Part shown: in pieces, positions 16,306 to 24,236 of the stretch | Numbering within the stretch: the first letter of the stretch is position 1 | How the letters are laid out: each line of letters opens with the position of its first letter | NCBI RefSeq assembly: GCF_009377185.1 | Contig: NZ_VJZC01000029.1 | Span: 1-40,748, forward strand | From: Streptomyces spongiae | Lineage (GTDB): Bacteria > Actinomycetota > Actinomycetes > Streptomycetales > Streptomycetaceae | Direction of reading: 5' to 3' | DNA: 40,748 nucleotides | Program-made: the position numbers and the translations under genes | The notes under the pieces: generated by a model | Told to the model about the DNA's origin: nothing | Seen by the model: only the letters and a program-made list of their open reading frames with translations | Database searches by the model: none

Positions 16306-17195
16306 GACAGTGCCCTCCCCAATGCTCGTCGGGCCAGTACGGCGACGGTGCGCCGAAGTTGCAGTACGGCGGCCGGCAGCGGTGCCACGGAGCCGTCCTC
16401 GGCGGGCGCCGGGTCCGGGATGCAGGCGGCGGCGACGTACTCCCCGAAGGCGTTCAGCGCCTCCGGCACGAGCGTGCGCTCGCCGTCCCAGTCGATCAGC
16501 CGGCCGACCCACGCCTCGGCGTCCAGGGGCCTGAGCGGCATCGGCGCTATGGCACCGACCGCGCACCGCACTCCGCGCCGGGCGGGGTCCAGGACGACCG
16601 CGACGGACGCCGTGGCGCGCCCGGGGCCGGTGCGTCCGGTGGCCTTCAGGAAGACCTGCGGCGCGTGCAGCAGCGGCACGCGCACGTACCCGATGAGTTC
16701 ACCGGAGCGCAGCATCTCCATGCCGGCCAGCAGGTGCGAGACGGGGACCTCGCGGCGAGCCCCGCCCTGGCCCGCGACGACCAGCGTCGCCTCCAGGGCT
16801 GCCAGTACGGGCAGCGCGTCCCCCGTGGGGGCGGCCGTCGCGATGTTGCCGCCCAGGGTGCCCGCGTTGCGGATCTGCGGCGGGCCCGCGGCTCTCGCGG
16901 CCGCCGCGAGAGCCGGGATGAGCGCCGCGAAGTCGGGGCGCCCCATGCGTGCGTGTGTGAGGCCCGCGCCGAGCAGCGCGTGGCCGTCCTGGTACTGCCA
17001 GCCGCGGATCTCGCTGATCCGGCCGAGGCCGACGAGCGCGGCGGGCCTGAGCTGCCCGGAGTTGACCGCGGCCATCAGGTCCGTGCCGCCGGCCACGGGG
17101 ACGGCGGCGGGCATGCTCGCCAGCGCCTCCACGGCCTCGTCCAGCGAGCCGGGCAGCGTCACGGCCTGCGCCGCCTGCGGTGCGTGCGTGGTCAA
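16302..17195 (-). CDS. FAD-binding subunit of the molybdenum hydroxylase
   Basis: A protein of about 297 residues that carries electrons from the FeS subunit to NAD or another acceptor. The FAD_binding_5 motif PVAGGTDLMAAVNSG and the second FAD motif GTLGGNIATAAPTGDALPVLAALEA are present, along with a CO-dehydrogenase flavoprotein C-terminal domain (EAWVGRLIDW). It is the first gene of the three-gene operon. The TTG at 17195 is preferred because AAGGGGC lies about 9 nt upstream; longer versions starting at 17285 are possible. It ends in a GTGA overlap with the FeS gene. Confidence 0.85.
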   Translation of the reverse strand: MTTHAPQAAQAVTLPGSLDEAVEALASMPAAVPVAGGTDLMAAVNSGQLRPAALVGLGRISEIRGWQYQDGHALLGAGLTHARMGRPDFAALIPALAAAARAAGPPQIRNAGTLGGNIATAAPTGDALPVLAALEATLVVAGQGGARREVPVSHLLAGMEMLRSGELIGYVRVPLLHAPQVFLKATGRTGPGRATASVAVVLDPARRGVRCAVGAIAPMPLRPLDAEAWVGRLIDWDGERTLVPEALNAFGEYVAAACIPDPAPAEDGSVAPLPAAVLQLRRTVAVLARRALGRALS

Positions 17196-17475
17196 AACCG
17201 GCTGCCCCTTCCCGCTGCCCCACCTGGTCCCACCTGTGCTGCCGTACGGTACGTGCTGACAGGGCGGACGTGGCAACTCTGGCACATTCTCGCGAGACCC
17301 GAACGCGGGGGTCCGCTAGGAGGCATTCGCCCACCTCATCACGGTGATGGTCCGTTTTCGCACGGCATCGCCCGTGAGTGCGCATTGCCACTGTTCGATG
17401 ACTCTTGCGAGCCTTTCTCCTCGTGAGACCGCGTTTTCGGGGCGAACATCCGGCTTGTACCGCTTCGGGGTCACC
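17196..17475. other. Promoter region of the molybdenum hydroxylase operon
   Basis: No gene is seen. A TCTCGCGAGA palindrome lies at 17288-17297 and a related CTCGTGAGAC farther along; either could be an operator. The GH20 transcript, which runs on the same strand, ends at 17476 and must terminate here. Confidence 0.35.
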
Positions 17476-19128
17476 TCACACGTTCGGCGGCGCCCCCTCG
17501 ATCGGTCGTCCGAGCACCCCGGGGCGCCGCTGCCACGGTCGCGGTCCCGCGGGAGGCCGGTAGGCCACTCCCAGGGCGTCGAGTCGCCCGTAGTGGGCCG
17601 TCATCCGCTGCTCGAAGTCCGCGAAGTCCCGCTCCGCGGGGGCGGGCAGGGAGCTCCACGCCACCTCCGCGAAGGCCGCCAGGCGCGGGAACGTCTGGTA
17701 GTCCACCCGTGCCGGATCCTCCATCACCTCGGTCCACACGTTGGCCTGTGTGCCCAGTACGTGCCGCGCCTCCTCGGGCGTCAACTCCGGTGGAACCGGC
17801 TCGAAGCGATAGACGTCCTCCAGGGTGCGGACGTAGCCGATGGGCACCGGCTCGTCGGCGCCGCCGTGCTGCCGGTGGTCCAGATACACCTGCTGCTCGG
17901 GGCACATGACCACGTCGTGGCCCGCGCGGGCGGCCGTGATCCCGCCGTTGTAGCCGCGCCACGACGACACCGCGGCACCCGGCGCGAGGCCGCCCTCCAG
18001 GATCTCGTCCCATCCGATCAGGCGACGCCCGCGCGCGGTCAGCCAGTTGTCGAAGTGCCGGATGAACCACGACTGGAGCGCGTCCTCGTCGGCGAGCCCG
18101 AGTTCCTTGATGCGCGCCTGGGCGACGGGCGACTGCCGCCACTGGTCCTTGGGGCACTCGTCGCCGCCGATGTGCACGAAGGACGAGAACCCGGTGGATC
18201 CGGTCGCGTCGGCCGGAAACAGCTCCAGCACTTCCTCGAGGACGCCCTCGTAGAAGCGGAGGGTGTTGTCAGTGGGGGCGAGTACGTTCTTGTTGACGCC
18301 CCAGGTGTCCCAGACCGTCAGGGAGGTCGTGTCGATGACGTCGGTGTTGCCCAGTTCCGGATACGCGGAGATGGCGGCCTGTGAGTGGCCCGGGATGTCG
18401 ATCTCCGGGATGACGCTGATATGCCGCTCGGCGGCGTAGGCGACGATCTCCCGGATGTCGTCCTGGGTGTAGTAACCCCCGTGCGGCTTCTCCTCCCACA
18501 GGGGTGAGGCACGGTGACCGGATTTCGTGCGTGCCCGCCATGATCCGATCTCGGTGAGCTTCGGGTACCGCTCGATCTGCAGGCGCCAGCCCTGGTCGTC
18601 CGTCAGGTGGAAGTGGAAGACGTTGAGTTTGTGCGCGGCCATCAGATCGAGGTAGCGCAGGACCCCGTCCTTGGGCATGAAGTGGCGGGCCACGTCGAGC
18701 ATGAGGCCGCGCCAGCGGAAGCGGGGGGAGTCCTCGATCGTGACGTGCGGCACGCCCCAGGCGCGGTCGCGGCTGAGCGGGGCCCTTCGGTACGCGTCGG
18801 GGCCCAGGAGTTGACGCAGCGTCTGGGCGCCCCAGAACACGCCGGCCGCGCTGCCGCCCTCGATCAGGACGCCGGTCGAGTCGCTGACGAGACGGTACTC
18901 CTCGTGGGCGAGCGCGGAGTCGATCTGGAGCCCGATGCCGTCGCCCTCGGTGTCGTCGAGTTCCCGCCCCTCGCGGAGCGGCAGGCCGGTGGCCTGCCGG
19001 AGGACGGTGCACAGCCAGTGGCCGACGCTCTCCGCCGCTGTGCCCGCGTAGACCTGGGAGTGCGCCGTCAGCCGCACCTCGCCGGAACCGGCGACGACCC
19101 GGCGGGGCTTCGGAATCAGTTGGGTCAC
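17476..19128 (-). CDS. Intracellular beta-N-acetylhexosaminidase (GH20)
   Basis: A 550-residue glycoside hydrolase that releases GlcNAc from the non-reducing end of chitooligosaccharides or similar glycans. A GH20b domain fills residues 1-120 and the GH20 barrel follows: FRWRGLMLDVARHFMPKDG (about 137-155), HKLNVFHFHLTDDQGWRLQI, PEIDIPGHSQA, and the catalytic pair Asp323-Glu324 in HIGGDECP. There is no signal peptide, so it should act on imported oligosaccharides in the cytoplasm. It is the last gene of the ABC importer operon, 1 nt after the second permease. GTG start. Confidence 0.9.
   Translation of the reverse strand: MTQLIPKPRRVVAGSGEVRLTAHSQVYAGTAAESVGHWLCTVLRQATGLPLREGRELDDTEGDGIGLQIDSALAHEEYRLVSDSTGVLIEGGSAAGVFWGAQTLRQLLGPDAYRRAPLSRDRAWGVPHVTIEDSPRFRWRGLMLDVARHFMPKDGVLRYLDLMAAHKLNVFHFHLTDDQGWRLQIERYPKLTEIGSWRARTKSGHRASPLWEEKPHGGYYTQDDIREIVAYAAERHISVIPEIDIPGHSQAAISAYPELGNTDVIDTTSLTVWDTWGVNKNVLAPTDNTLRFYEGVLEEVLELFPADATGSTGFSSFVHIGGDECPKDQWRQSPVAQARIKELGLADEDALQSWFIRHFDNWLTARGRRLIGWDEILEGGLAPGAAVSSWRGYNGGITAARAGHDVVMCPEQQVYLDHRQHGGADEPVPIGYVRTLEDVYRFEPVPPELTPEEARHVLGTQANVWTEVMEDPARVDYQTFPRLAAFAEVAWSSLPAPAERDFADFEQRMTAHYGRLDALGVAYRPPAGPRPWQRRPGVLGRPIEGAPPNV
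18266..18288 (+). promoter_or_regulatory. Perfect RecA-NDp-type promoter, antisense inside the GH20 gene
   Basis: TTGTCAGTG (18266-18274), 8 nt, TACGTT (18283-18288) on the plus strand match the damage promoter consensus at every defined position. There is no start codon or plausible gene just downstream. If active it would make an antisense RNA across the 5' half of the hexosaminidase gene; it may also be chance. Confidence 0.3.
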
Positions 19129-19129
19129 G

Positions 19130-20002
19130 TCAGTCCTTTACCGCTCCGCCCAGCCCGGAGACCAGCCGTCGCTGTACGAGTACGAAGAAGATCAGTACCG
19201 GAATCGTCATCACCGTGGACGCCGCCATCACGCCGCCCCAGTCGGGATCATCAGGCTTGTAGAAGACGAGCAGGGCCATCGGAAGGGTCGACTGGGAGGT
19301 GTCACTGATGATGAACGACTTGGCGAACAGGAAGTCGTTCCAGGCCGAGATGAAGGAGAACACACTCGTCGCGACCAGCCCGGGGAACACGAGCGGGAAA
19401 AGGATCTGCCACATGAATCGCGTACGGCTCGCCCCGTCGAGGTACGCCGCCTCCTCCAGCGCCTCCGGAACGGCCTTCACGAAACCCCGGAGCATCCAGA
19501 TCGCGAACGGCAGCGAGAAGGCGATGTGCGGCAGGATCAGCGAGCCCAGGGTGTTGAGTTGACCGAAGTCCCGCATGAGGAAGAACAGGGGGATGGTCAG
19601 CGCCTCCACCGGCACCATCTGCGCCACCAGAAACATGATCAACAAGGTGGTGCGGAAGCGGAAGCGGAATCGGGTGACGGCGGTCGCCGCGAGAAACGCG
19701 ATGAGCGCGGAGACGACGACCACCGAGCCGGCCACCACAAGGCTGTTGACGAAGTAACGGCCGAATTCCTGCTGTTCGAAGACCCGCCGGAAGGAGTCCA
19801 GGGTGGGTGAAAGGGTCCAGGGGCGAGCCTCCGTCGACTCGATCTCCCCCGCCGGTTTGAACGCGCTGAGCACCATCCAGTACAGCGGGAACGCCACCAC
19901 CACCGCGATGAGAAGCGCGGACGCCTCCGCCGCGAGCCGCCAGGGGCGCCGTACGAATCGACGGGCGGTCACCTTCGGCCGATCGGAACTCAAGGAACTC
20001 AC
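19130..20002 (-). CDS. Sugar ABC importer permease 2 (MalG-type)
   Basis: A 290-residue inner-membrane protein with six TM segments and the cytoplasmic EAA loop EEAAYLDGASRTRFMWQILFPLVFPGL, which docks the ATPase. The C-terminus QRRLVSGLGGAVKD is typical of MalG-like permeases. The GTG at 20002 overlaps the stop of the first permease as GTGA. No ATPase gene is in the operon; in Streptomyces such importers share the multi-use ATPase MsiK, which is the likely partner here. Confidence 0.92.
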   Translation of the reverse strand: MSSLSSDRPKVTARRFVRRPWRLAAEASALLIAVVVAFPLYWMVLSAFKPAGEIESTEARPWTLSPTLDSFRRVFEQQEFGRYFVNSLVVAGSVVVVSALIAFLAATAVTRFRFRFRTTLLIMFLVAQMVPVEALTIPLFFLMRDFGQLNTLGSLILPHIAFSLPFAIWMLRGFVKAVPEALEEAAYLDGASRTRFMWQILFPLVFPGLVATSVFSFISAWNDFLFAKSFIISDTSQSTLPMALLVFYKPDDPDWGGVMAASTVMTIPVLIFFVLVQRRLVSGLGGAVKD

Positions 20003-21210
20003 AGCTCCTCCCCCTGCCTGCGCAGCAGCCGCAAATAGATGAGCGTGATCGCCAGCAGAATCAGCAGCATGACCACGCCGATCGCCGAGCCGAGGCTGTA
20101 CTCGGACGAAGCGAACGCCTTCTGGTAGGCGTACACGTTCAGTACGAGGTTCTGCCCGGCGATACCGCCGCCGTTCGTCATGACGTAGATCTGCGTGAAG
20201 ACCTTGAAGTCCCAGATCACCGACTGGATGGTGACGACGGTCAGGATCGGGCGCAGCATCGGTGTGAGCACCGACCGCCAGATCCGCCACTGCGAGGCGC
20301 CGTCCAGCGCGGCGGCCTCCAGGACCTCGGTGGGTACGGCGCGGATGCCCGCGTACACCGTCACCATCACGAACGGGAAGGAGCACCACACCACTTCGAG
20401 CAGGACGAGGAAGAAGGCGCTGAACCGCCCGTACGTCCACGAGTGGTCTCCGAGCCCCAGCATCCGGTTGACGGGTCCGAAGTCGGGGTCGAACAGGAAC
20501 AGCCACACGGTCGAGCCCGTGATGGCCGGGGTCGCCCACGCACCGAGCGCGGCCAGCATGAGCGCGAGCCTCGGCAGGGCCCGTACGCGTGTCAGCAGCA
20601 CCGCGAGCGCGCATCCGACGGCCAGCGTGGACACCACACAGGCCGCCGCGAAGAGCACGGTGGCCAGCAGGACCTGCCAGAACTCCGGGTCCCCGAAGAG
20701 CTCCGCGTAGTTGCCGAAGCCCTGGAAGGTGGTCGGCTGCCCGCCGCTGACCTGGGCCTGGGTGTACTCGAGGAACGAGATCAGCCCGAGCTGGTAGATC
20801 GGGTAGACCAACAGCCCGCCGAGAACGACGAGGGCGGGCGCGAGATAGAGCCAGGGCGTCCAACCGCCGCGCGACCGGGGCGAACCACTGTGCCCCTTGG
20901 GCGGCCGGCCCCCCTTCGGCGGTCGACCGGCCGAGGACCCGGCGAGACGGGGCGCCGGGGCGGAGCCCGCTCGCTCGCCCGCCGCCTCGTGGCCGGGCTG
21001 CGGGGACGTGTGGTCGGCCACCCGGTGCGGCTTCGCGGGCTCCTCGGCCGCCGCGGGGGGCCGCGACGGCTCCGGGGCCGCCGCCGTGCCGGGTGGTTCC
21101 GGCGCGGCGGCGGGGTTCCGCATGTCGCGGTCGTCGGTGCCGACAGGGGTGTCGTGCTCGCGGTCGGTCGGCCCCTCCGCCGGGACAGTACGGTCCGTCA
21201 TCGGCGTCAC
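19999..21210 (-). CDS. Sugar ABC importer permease 1 (MalF-type) with a disordered N-terminus
   Basis: A 403-residue inner-membrane protein. Residues 1-115 are rich in Pro, Ala, Glu and Gly with no fold (AAAPEPPGTAAAPEPSRPP, then a basic GRPPKGGRPPKG patch just before the membrane). Six TM segments follow from WLYLAPALVVLGGLLVYPIYQ, with the EAA loop LEAAALDGASQWRIWRSVLTPML. Typical family members are about 300 residues, so the tail is extra. The GTG start overlaps the binding-protein stop; an ATG 3 codons later (21201) is an alternative. Confidence 0.9.
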   Translation of the reverse strand: MTPMTDRTVPAEGPTDREHDTPVGTDDRDMRNPAAAPEPPGTAAAPEPSRPPAAAEEPAKPHRVADHTSPQPGHEAAGERAGSAPAPRLAGSSAGRPPKGGRPPKGHSGSPRSRGGWTPWLYLAPALVVLGGLLVYPIYQLGLISFLEYTQAQVSGGQPTTFQGFGNYAELFGDPEFWQVLLATVLFAAACVVSTLAVGCALAVLLTRVRALPRLALMLAALGAWATPAITGSTVWLFLFDPDFGPVNRMLGLGDHSWTYGRFSAFFLVLLEVVWCSFPFVMVTVYAGIRAVPTEVLEAAALDGASQWRIWRSVLTPMLRPILTVVTIQSVIWDFKVFTQIYVMTNGGGIAGQNLVLNVYAYQKAFASSEYSLGSAIGVVMLLILLAITLIYLRLLRRQGEEL

Positions 21211-22550
21211 CCAGCGGAGCCGAACGCGTCGTTCATCTTCTTCGCCGCGTCCTTCGAGGCAGCCGCCACGTCCTTCTTGCCGCTGACGATCTCCTGGAAC
21301 ATCGTCGGCAGAACGAGGGAGGCGTCGATCTGGGACCAGGCCGGCGAAGCGGGAACGAACTTGGTGCCCGCGGACAGCGTCTTCACGAAGGGCCCGATGT
21401 GCGGCTCCTTCTTGGCGACGTCGGCGCGCACGTCGGTGTACGTCGGCAGGAAGCCCATCGCGTCGAAGAGTTCGCCCTGCGTCTCCTTCGACGCCAGCTG
21501 CTCCATCAGGTCGACGGCGAGCGTGCGGTGCGTGGTGCTCTTCAGGATGCCGATGTTGTTGCCGCCCGCGAAGGCCGGCGCGATCGAGCCCTCCTTCACC
21601 CCCGGCAGCGGTACGACCCCGAACTTGCCCTTGACCTTGCCGGCCTCGACCGCCGCGTAGTTGAAGTCACCGCCGATGGCCATGCCCGCCTTGCCGGAGG
21701 CGAACGCGGTGACCGTGTCGTTGCCGCCGAAGCCCGCGCACTTGGCGGCCGGGCAGTTGTCGTCGCCGAAGAGCGAGGTGTACGCCTTGATGCCCTTCTG
21801 GGACGCCGCGCTGTCGATGCTGGAGGCGTACGACCCGCCCTTGCCCACGGCGATCTCACCGCCGTGGGCCCAGACGAACGGCATCGCGCCGAACGTGTAG
21901 GCGCCGCCGACCGCGAGACCGTACAGGTCGGGCTTGGCCGCGCGGATCGTGTGAGCCGCGTCGACCAGCTCCGCCTGCGACTTGGGGGGTTCGAGGCCCA
22001 GTTCCTTGAAGACGTCCGTGCGGTAGTAGAGGGCGCGGACACCGACGAAGAAGGGCGCGCCGTAGACCCGGCCGTCGACCGTCACGGACTGCCTGGCCGT
22101 CGGGTCGGAGTCCTTGGCCTCGTTCCAGTCTGTGAACTCCTTGGTGATGTCGAGGAGTCCACCGTCCTTCACGTAGCCCGCGGTGTCCGTGTTGCCGAAC
22201 TCCATGAGGTCCGGGGCGCTCTTCGGGTCGTTGAACGCGGCCTTGATCTTCTGTGCGCGGGTCTCGACCGGGATGTACTCGACGGTGACCTTGACGCCGT
22301 CATGGGCCTTCTTGAAGGCGTCGATCGTCTTGTTGACGACCTGCTCCTTCGGCTTGTTGCTGACCTCCTGGAACAGCCAGACGCGCAGGGTGCCGGACTT
22401 CTCGTCCTTGCCGGAGGAGGAGTTGTCGGAGGTCTGGGGGGCGCAGGAGGTGGCGGTGAGCCCTGCGATGACAAGTGCCGCGACGGGGGCGGCTATTCGG
22501 GCCGTACGAGACGTACGGGCGCTGCGGCCCGTTCTGACAGCGAGCTTCAT
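21207..22550 (-). CDS. Sugar ABC importer substrate-binding lipoprotein
   Basis: A 447-residue extracellular lipoprotein. The Arg-rich n-region and hydrophobic stretch (IAAPVAALVIAGLTATSC) end in a lipobox, with Cys as the likely lipid-modified residue. The rest is a class-B/MalE-like solute-binding protein (GTLRVWLFQEV, EFGNTDTAGYV, FASGKAGMAIGGDFNYA). GGAGGAAA lies 7 nt before the ATG at 22550, so the upstream in-frame start at 22613 is rejected. The linked GH20 enzyme and the dre-like site suggest an amino-sugar oligosaccharide such as chitobiose, but this is inferred from context. Confidence 0.9.
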   Translation of the reverse strand: MKLAVRTGRSARTSRTARIAAPVAALVIAGLTATSCAPQTSDNSSSGKDEKSGTLRVWLFQEVSNKPKEQVVNKTIDAFKKAHDGVKVTVEYIPVETRAQKIKAAFNDPKSAPDLMEFGNTDTAGYVKDGGLLDITKEFTDWNEAKDSDPTARQSVTVDGRVYGAPFFVGVRALYYRTDVFKELGLEPPKSQAELVDAAHTIRAAKPDLYGLAVGGAYTFGAMPFVWAHGGEIAVGKGGSYASSIDSAASQKGIKAYTSLFGDDNCPAAKCAGFGGNDTVTAFASGKAGMAIGGDFNYAAVEAGKVKGKFGVVPLPGVKEGSIAPAFAGGNNIGILKSTTHRTLAVDLMEQLASKETQGELFDAMGFLPTYTDVRADVAKKEPHIGPFVKTLSAGTKFVPASPAWSQIDASLVLPTMFQEIVSGKKDVAAASKDAAKKMNDAFGSAG

Positions 22551-23044
22551 GGAGCTTTCCTCCGGGGGGGCGTTGCAACATGCGCAATGACGGTTTCGCT
22601 CTGCACAACACACCGGAGGTTAGGGAGTACATGAACATGCCCACAAGAGGTCTCAACCACTCTGTGACCAGTGGAAGCATTCCGTGCAACGGAGTGCGGG
22701 GCGGACGTGGTGCGGACGTGGCGGGCACGCGTGACTCGCCGCCACGGCGTGCGGGCAGAGACGATGCGATCAACTACCGTATGGCCAAGGGCACTTGGAT
22801 CACTCGGTGTGGGTCGGAAACCGGCCGCTCAGAGCCGACGTGAGGGCGGCGGGGGCGAGAAAAGCCCTGGGAGCTCCGCCGCGCGGACAGGCCCCGTCGG
22901 AGACGCCCGCGGGCGACCCGTCGTCGTCCCACCCTCAGGTACGACGAAACCGCGGCACCCGCATCAAGGCACCGCGGCCGTGCTCATGGGACGAGTGTCC
23001 CGTCCGCCGCCGCCCACAGGGACGCACCCGCGGCGGCGCGGACG
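22551..23044. other. Promoter region of the sugar operon; no gene
   Basis: These 494 bp carry the start region of the sugar operon (22551-22700, with a dre-like site) and the end of the DUF3039 transcript. The part from 22700 to 23044 shows no gene; open frames there are short and lack ribosome binding sites. Confidence 0.5.
22646..22661 (-). promoter_or_regulatory. DasR-like (dre) operator upstream of the sugar ABC operon
   Basis: On the minus strand AGTGGTTGAGACCTCT matches 13 of 16 positions of the DasR consensus A(G/C)TGGTCTAGACCA(G/C)T. A further ACTGGTC half-site lies directly next to it (22663-22674). It is about 100 bp upstream of the lipoprotein start. DasR represses chitin and GlcNAc uptake genes, which agrees with the GH20 enzyme in the operon. 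Confidence 0.5.
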
Positions 23045-23320
23045 CTACTTGTCGTCGCCGCCCTCGTCACCGGCGCCCATGGATTCGTAGATCTCCTTGC
23101 ACATGGGGCACACGGGGTACTTCTTCGGGTCGCGACCGGGCACCCACACCTTGCCGCAGAGGGCCACGACGGGCGTGCCGTCGAGGGCGCTCGCCATGAT
23201 CTTGTCCTTCTGGACGTAGTGCGCGAAGCGCTCGTGGTCACCGCTGCCGTGCGACGTCTGCGGCGTCGGCTCGACGAGTGTCCCCGTACCAGTACCGCGC
23301 TCGGGCTCAAGAGTGCTCAT
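23045..23320 (-). CDS. DUF3039 family protein
   Basis: A 91-residue protein of unknown function found in actinobacteria. It has a conserved HYVQKDKIMASALDGTPVVALCGKVWVPGRDP segment and a Cys trio (C56 and the pair in CPMC, C71/C74) that could bind zinc. The C-terminus is acidic (EGGDDK). The ATG at 23320 is preceded at 7 nt by a TACCCT -10, which supports a leaderless start and the short form; longer frames are shadows of YqgE. The promoter is of the DNA-damage type. Confidence 0.85.
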   Translation of the reverse strand: MSTLEPERGTGTGTLVEPTPQTSHGSGDHERFAHYVQKDKIMASALDGTPVVALCGKVWVPGRDPKKYPVCPMCKEIYESMGAGDEGGDDK

Positions 23321-23327
23321 GGCTGCA

Positions 23328-23350
23328 AGGGTACTGAAGAGCACCGACAT
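23328..23350 (-). promoter_or_regulatory. RecA-NDp/PafBC-type damage promoter of the DUF3039 gene (leaderless)
   Basis: On the minus strand ATGTCGGTG (23342-23350), 8 nt, TACCCT (23328-23333), then 7 nt to the ATG. It matches the damage promoter consensus except at its first base. The upstream element overlaps the final base of the YqgE gene. Confidence 0.65.
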
Positions 23351-23931
23351 CAGTTGAGCGACGGGTCGTCCGGGTAGGTGGCCACCATCGCCAGTTCGTT
23401 GCGCTGGCGGCGCAGGACGGACCGCCAGAGTCTCTCCGGGGAGGGAGAGGAGACGTCTCCGGGCTCCGACTCGACGACGTACCAGGCCCCTTCGGTGAGC
23501 TCGTCCTCCAGTTGACCCGGCCCCCAGCCCGCGTACCCGGCGAAGATCCGCAGGGAGCCGACCGCCGAGGCGAGCAGCTCCGGCGGGGCCTCCAGGTCGA
23601 CCAGCCCGATCGCTCCGTGCACGCGCCGCCAGCCCAGGGGGGCGCGCTCGGTGGACGCCCCGCCGGGGATCACCGCGACGCCGAGCGCCGAGTCGAGCGA
23701 GACCGGGCCACCCTGGAAGACGACGCCGGGATCGCCGGCGAGTTCCGCCCAGCCCTCCAGGATGTCGCCGACGTCCACCGGGGTCGGCCGGTTGAGGACC
23801 ACACCGAGCGAGCCCTCCTCGTCGTGGTCGAGGAGGAGCACCACCGCGCGGTCGAAGTTCGGGTCCGCCAGGGCGGGTGTGGCCACGAGCAGCCGCCCTG
23901 TGAGCGAGGACACCTCGGTCATGCCAGACAT
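23350..23931 (-). CDS. YqgE/AlgH family protein (DUF179)
   Basis: A 193-residue protein with the family's typical pattern: SLTGRLLVATPALADPNFDRAVVLLLDHDEEGSLGVVLNRPT at the start, FQGGPVSLDSALGVAVIPGG in the middle and FAGYAGWGPGQLEDELTEGAWYVV toward the end. Its function is unclear; AlgH-type proteins have been linked to regulation in other bacteria. The ATG at 23931 has GGGATC just upstream; 23922 is an alternative. It runs into the DUF3039 promoter, so the two genes may be partly co-transcribed. Confidence 0.9.
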   Translation of the reverse strand: MSGMTEVSSLTGRLLVATPALADPNFDRAVVLLLDHDEEGSLGVVLNRPTPVDVGDILEGWAELAGDPGVVFQGGPVSLDSALGVAVIPGGASTERAPLGWRRVHGAIGLVDLEAPPELLASAVGSLRIFAGYAGWGPGQLEDELTEGAWYVVESEPGDVSSPSPERLWRSVLRRQRNELAMVATYPDDPSLN

Positions 23932-24236
23932 GATCCCGCATCTTGCCCGTGCGCGGGGAGCCAATGCCCGTACCCACAGGCATGCAGCTCAGGGCGCACG
24001 GATGCGCCGCCCGCGCACACGGTTTGCGGAGACTTCACCGGTGACCCGTTGTGCCCGCGGAGAAACGGTTCGTGTTGTGGCAAACCTATGACGTCTCTTG
24101 GAGGCCCTTGGGCTTACTGAAGGGGGGTAGGCGGCCATTACGCTTGCTCATCGGCTCATGCCGCTTCGGCTCCCGCACCACAGGTCTGCCGGGCGTCTGC
24201 CGACACAACTGCCCGACTCCACGGAACGCGAGATTC

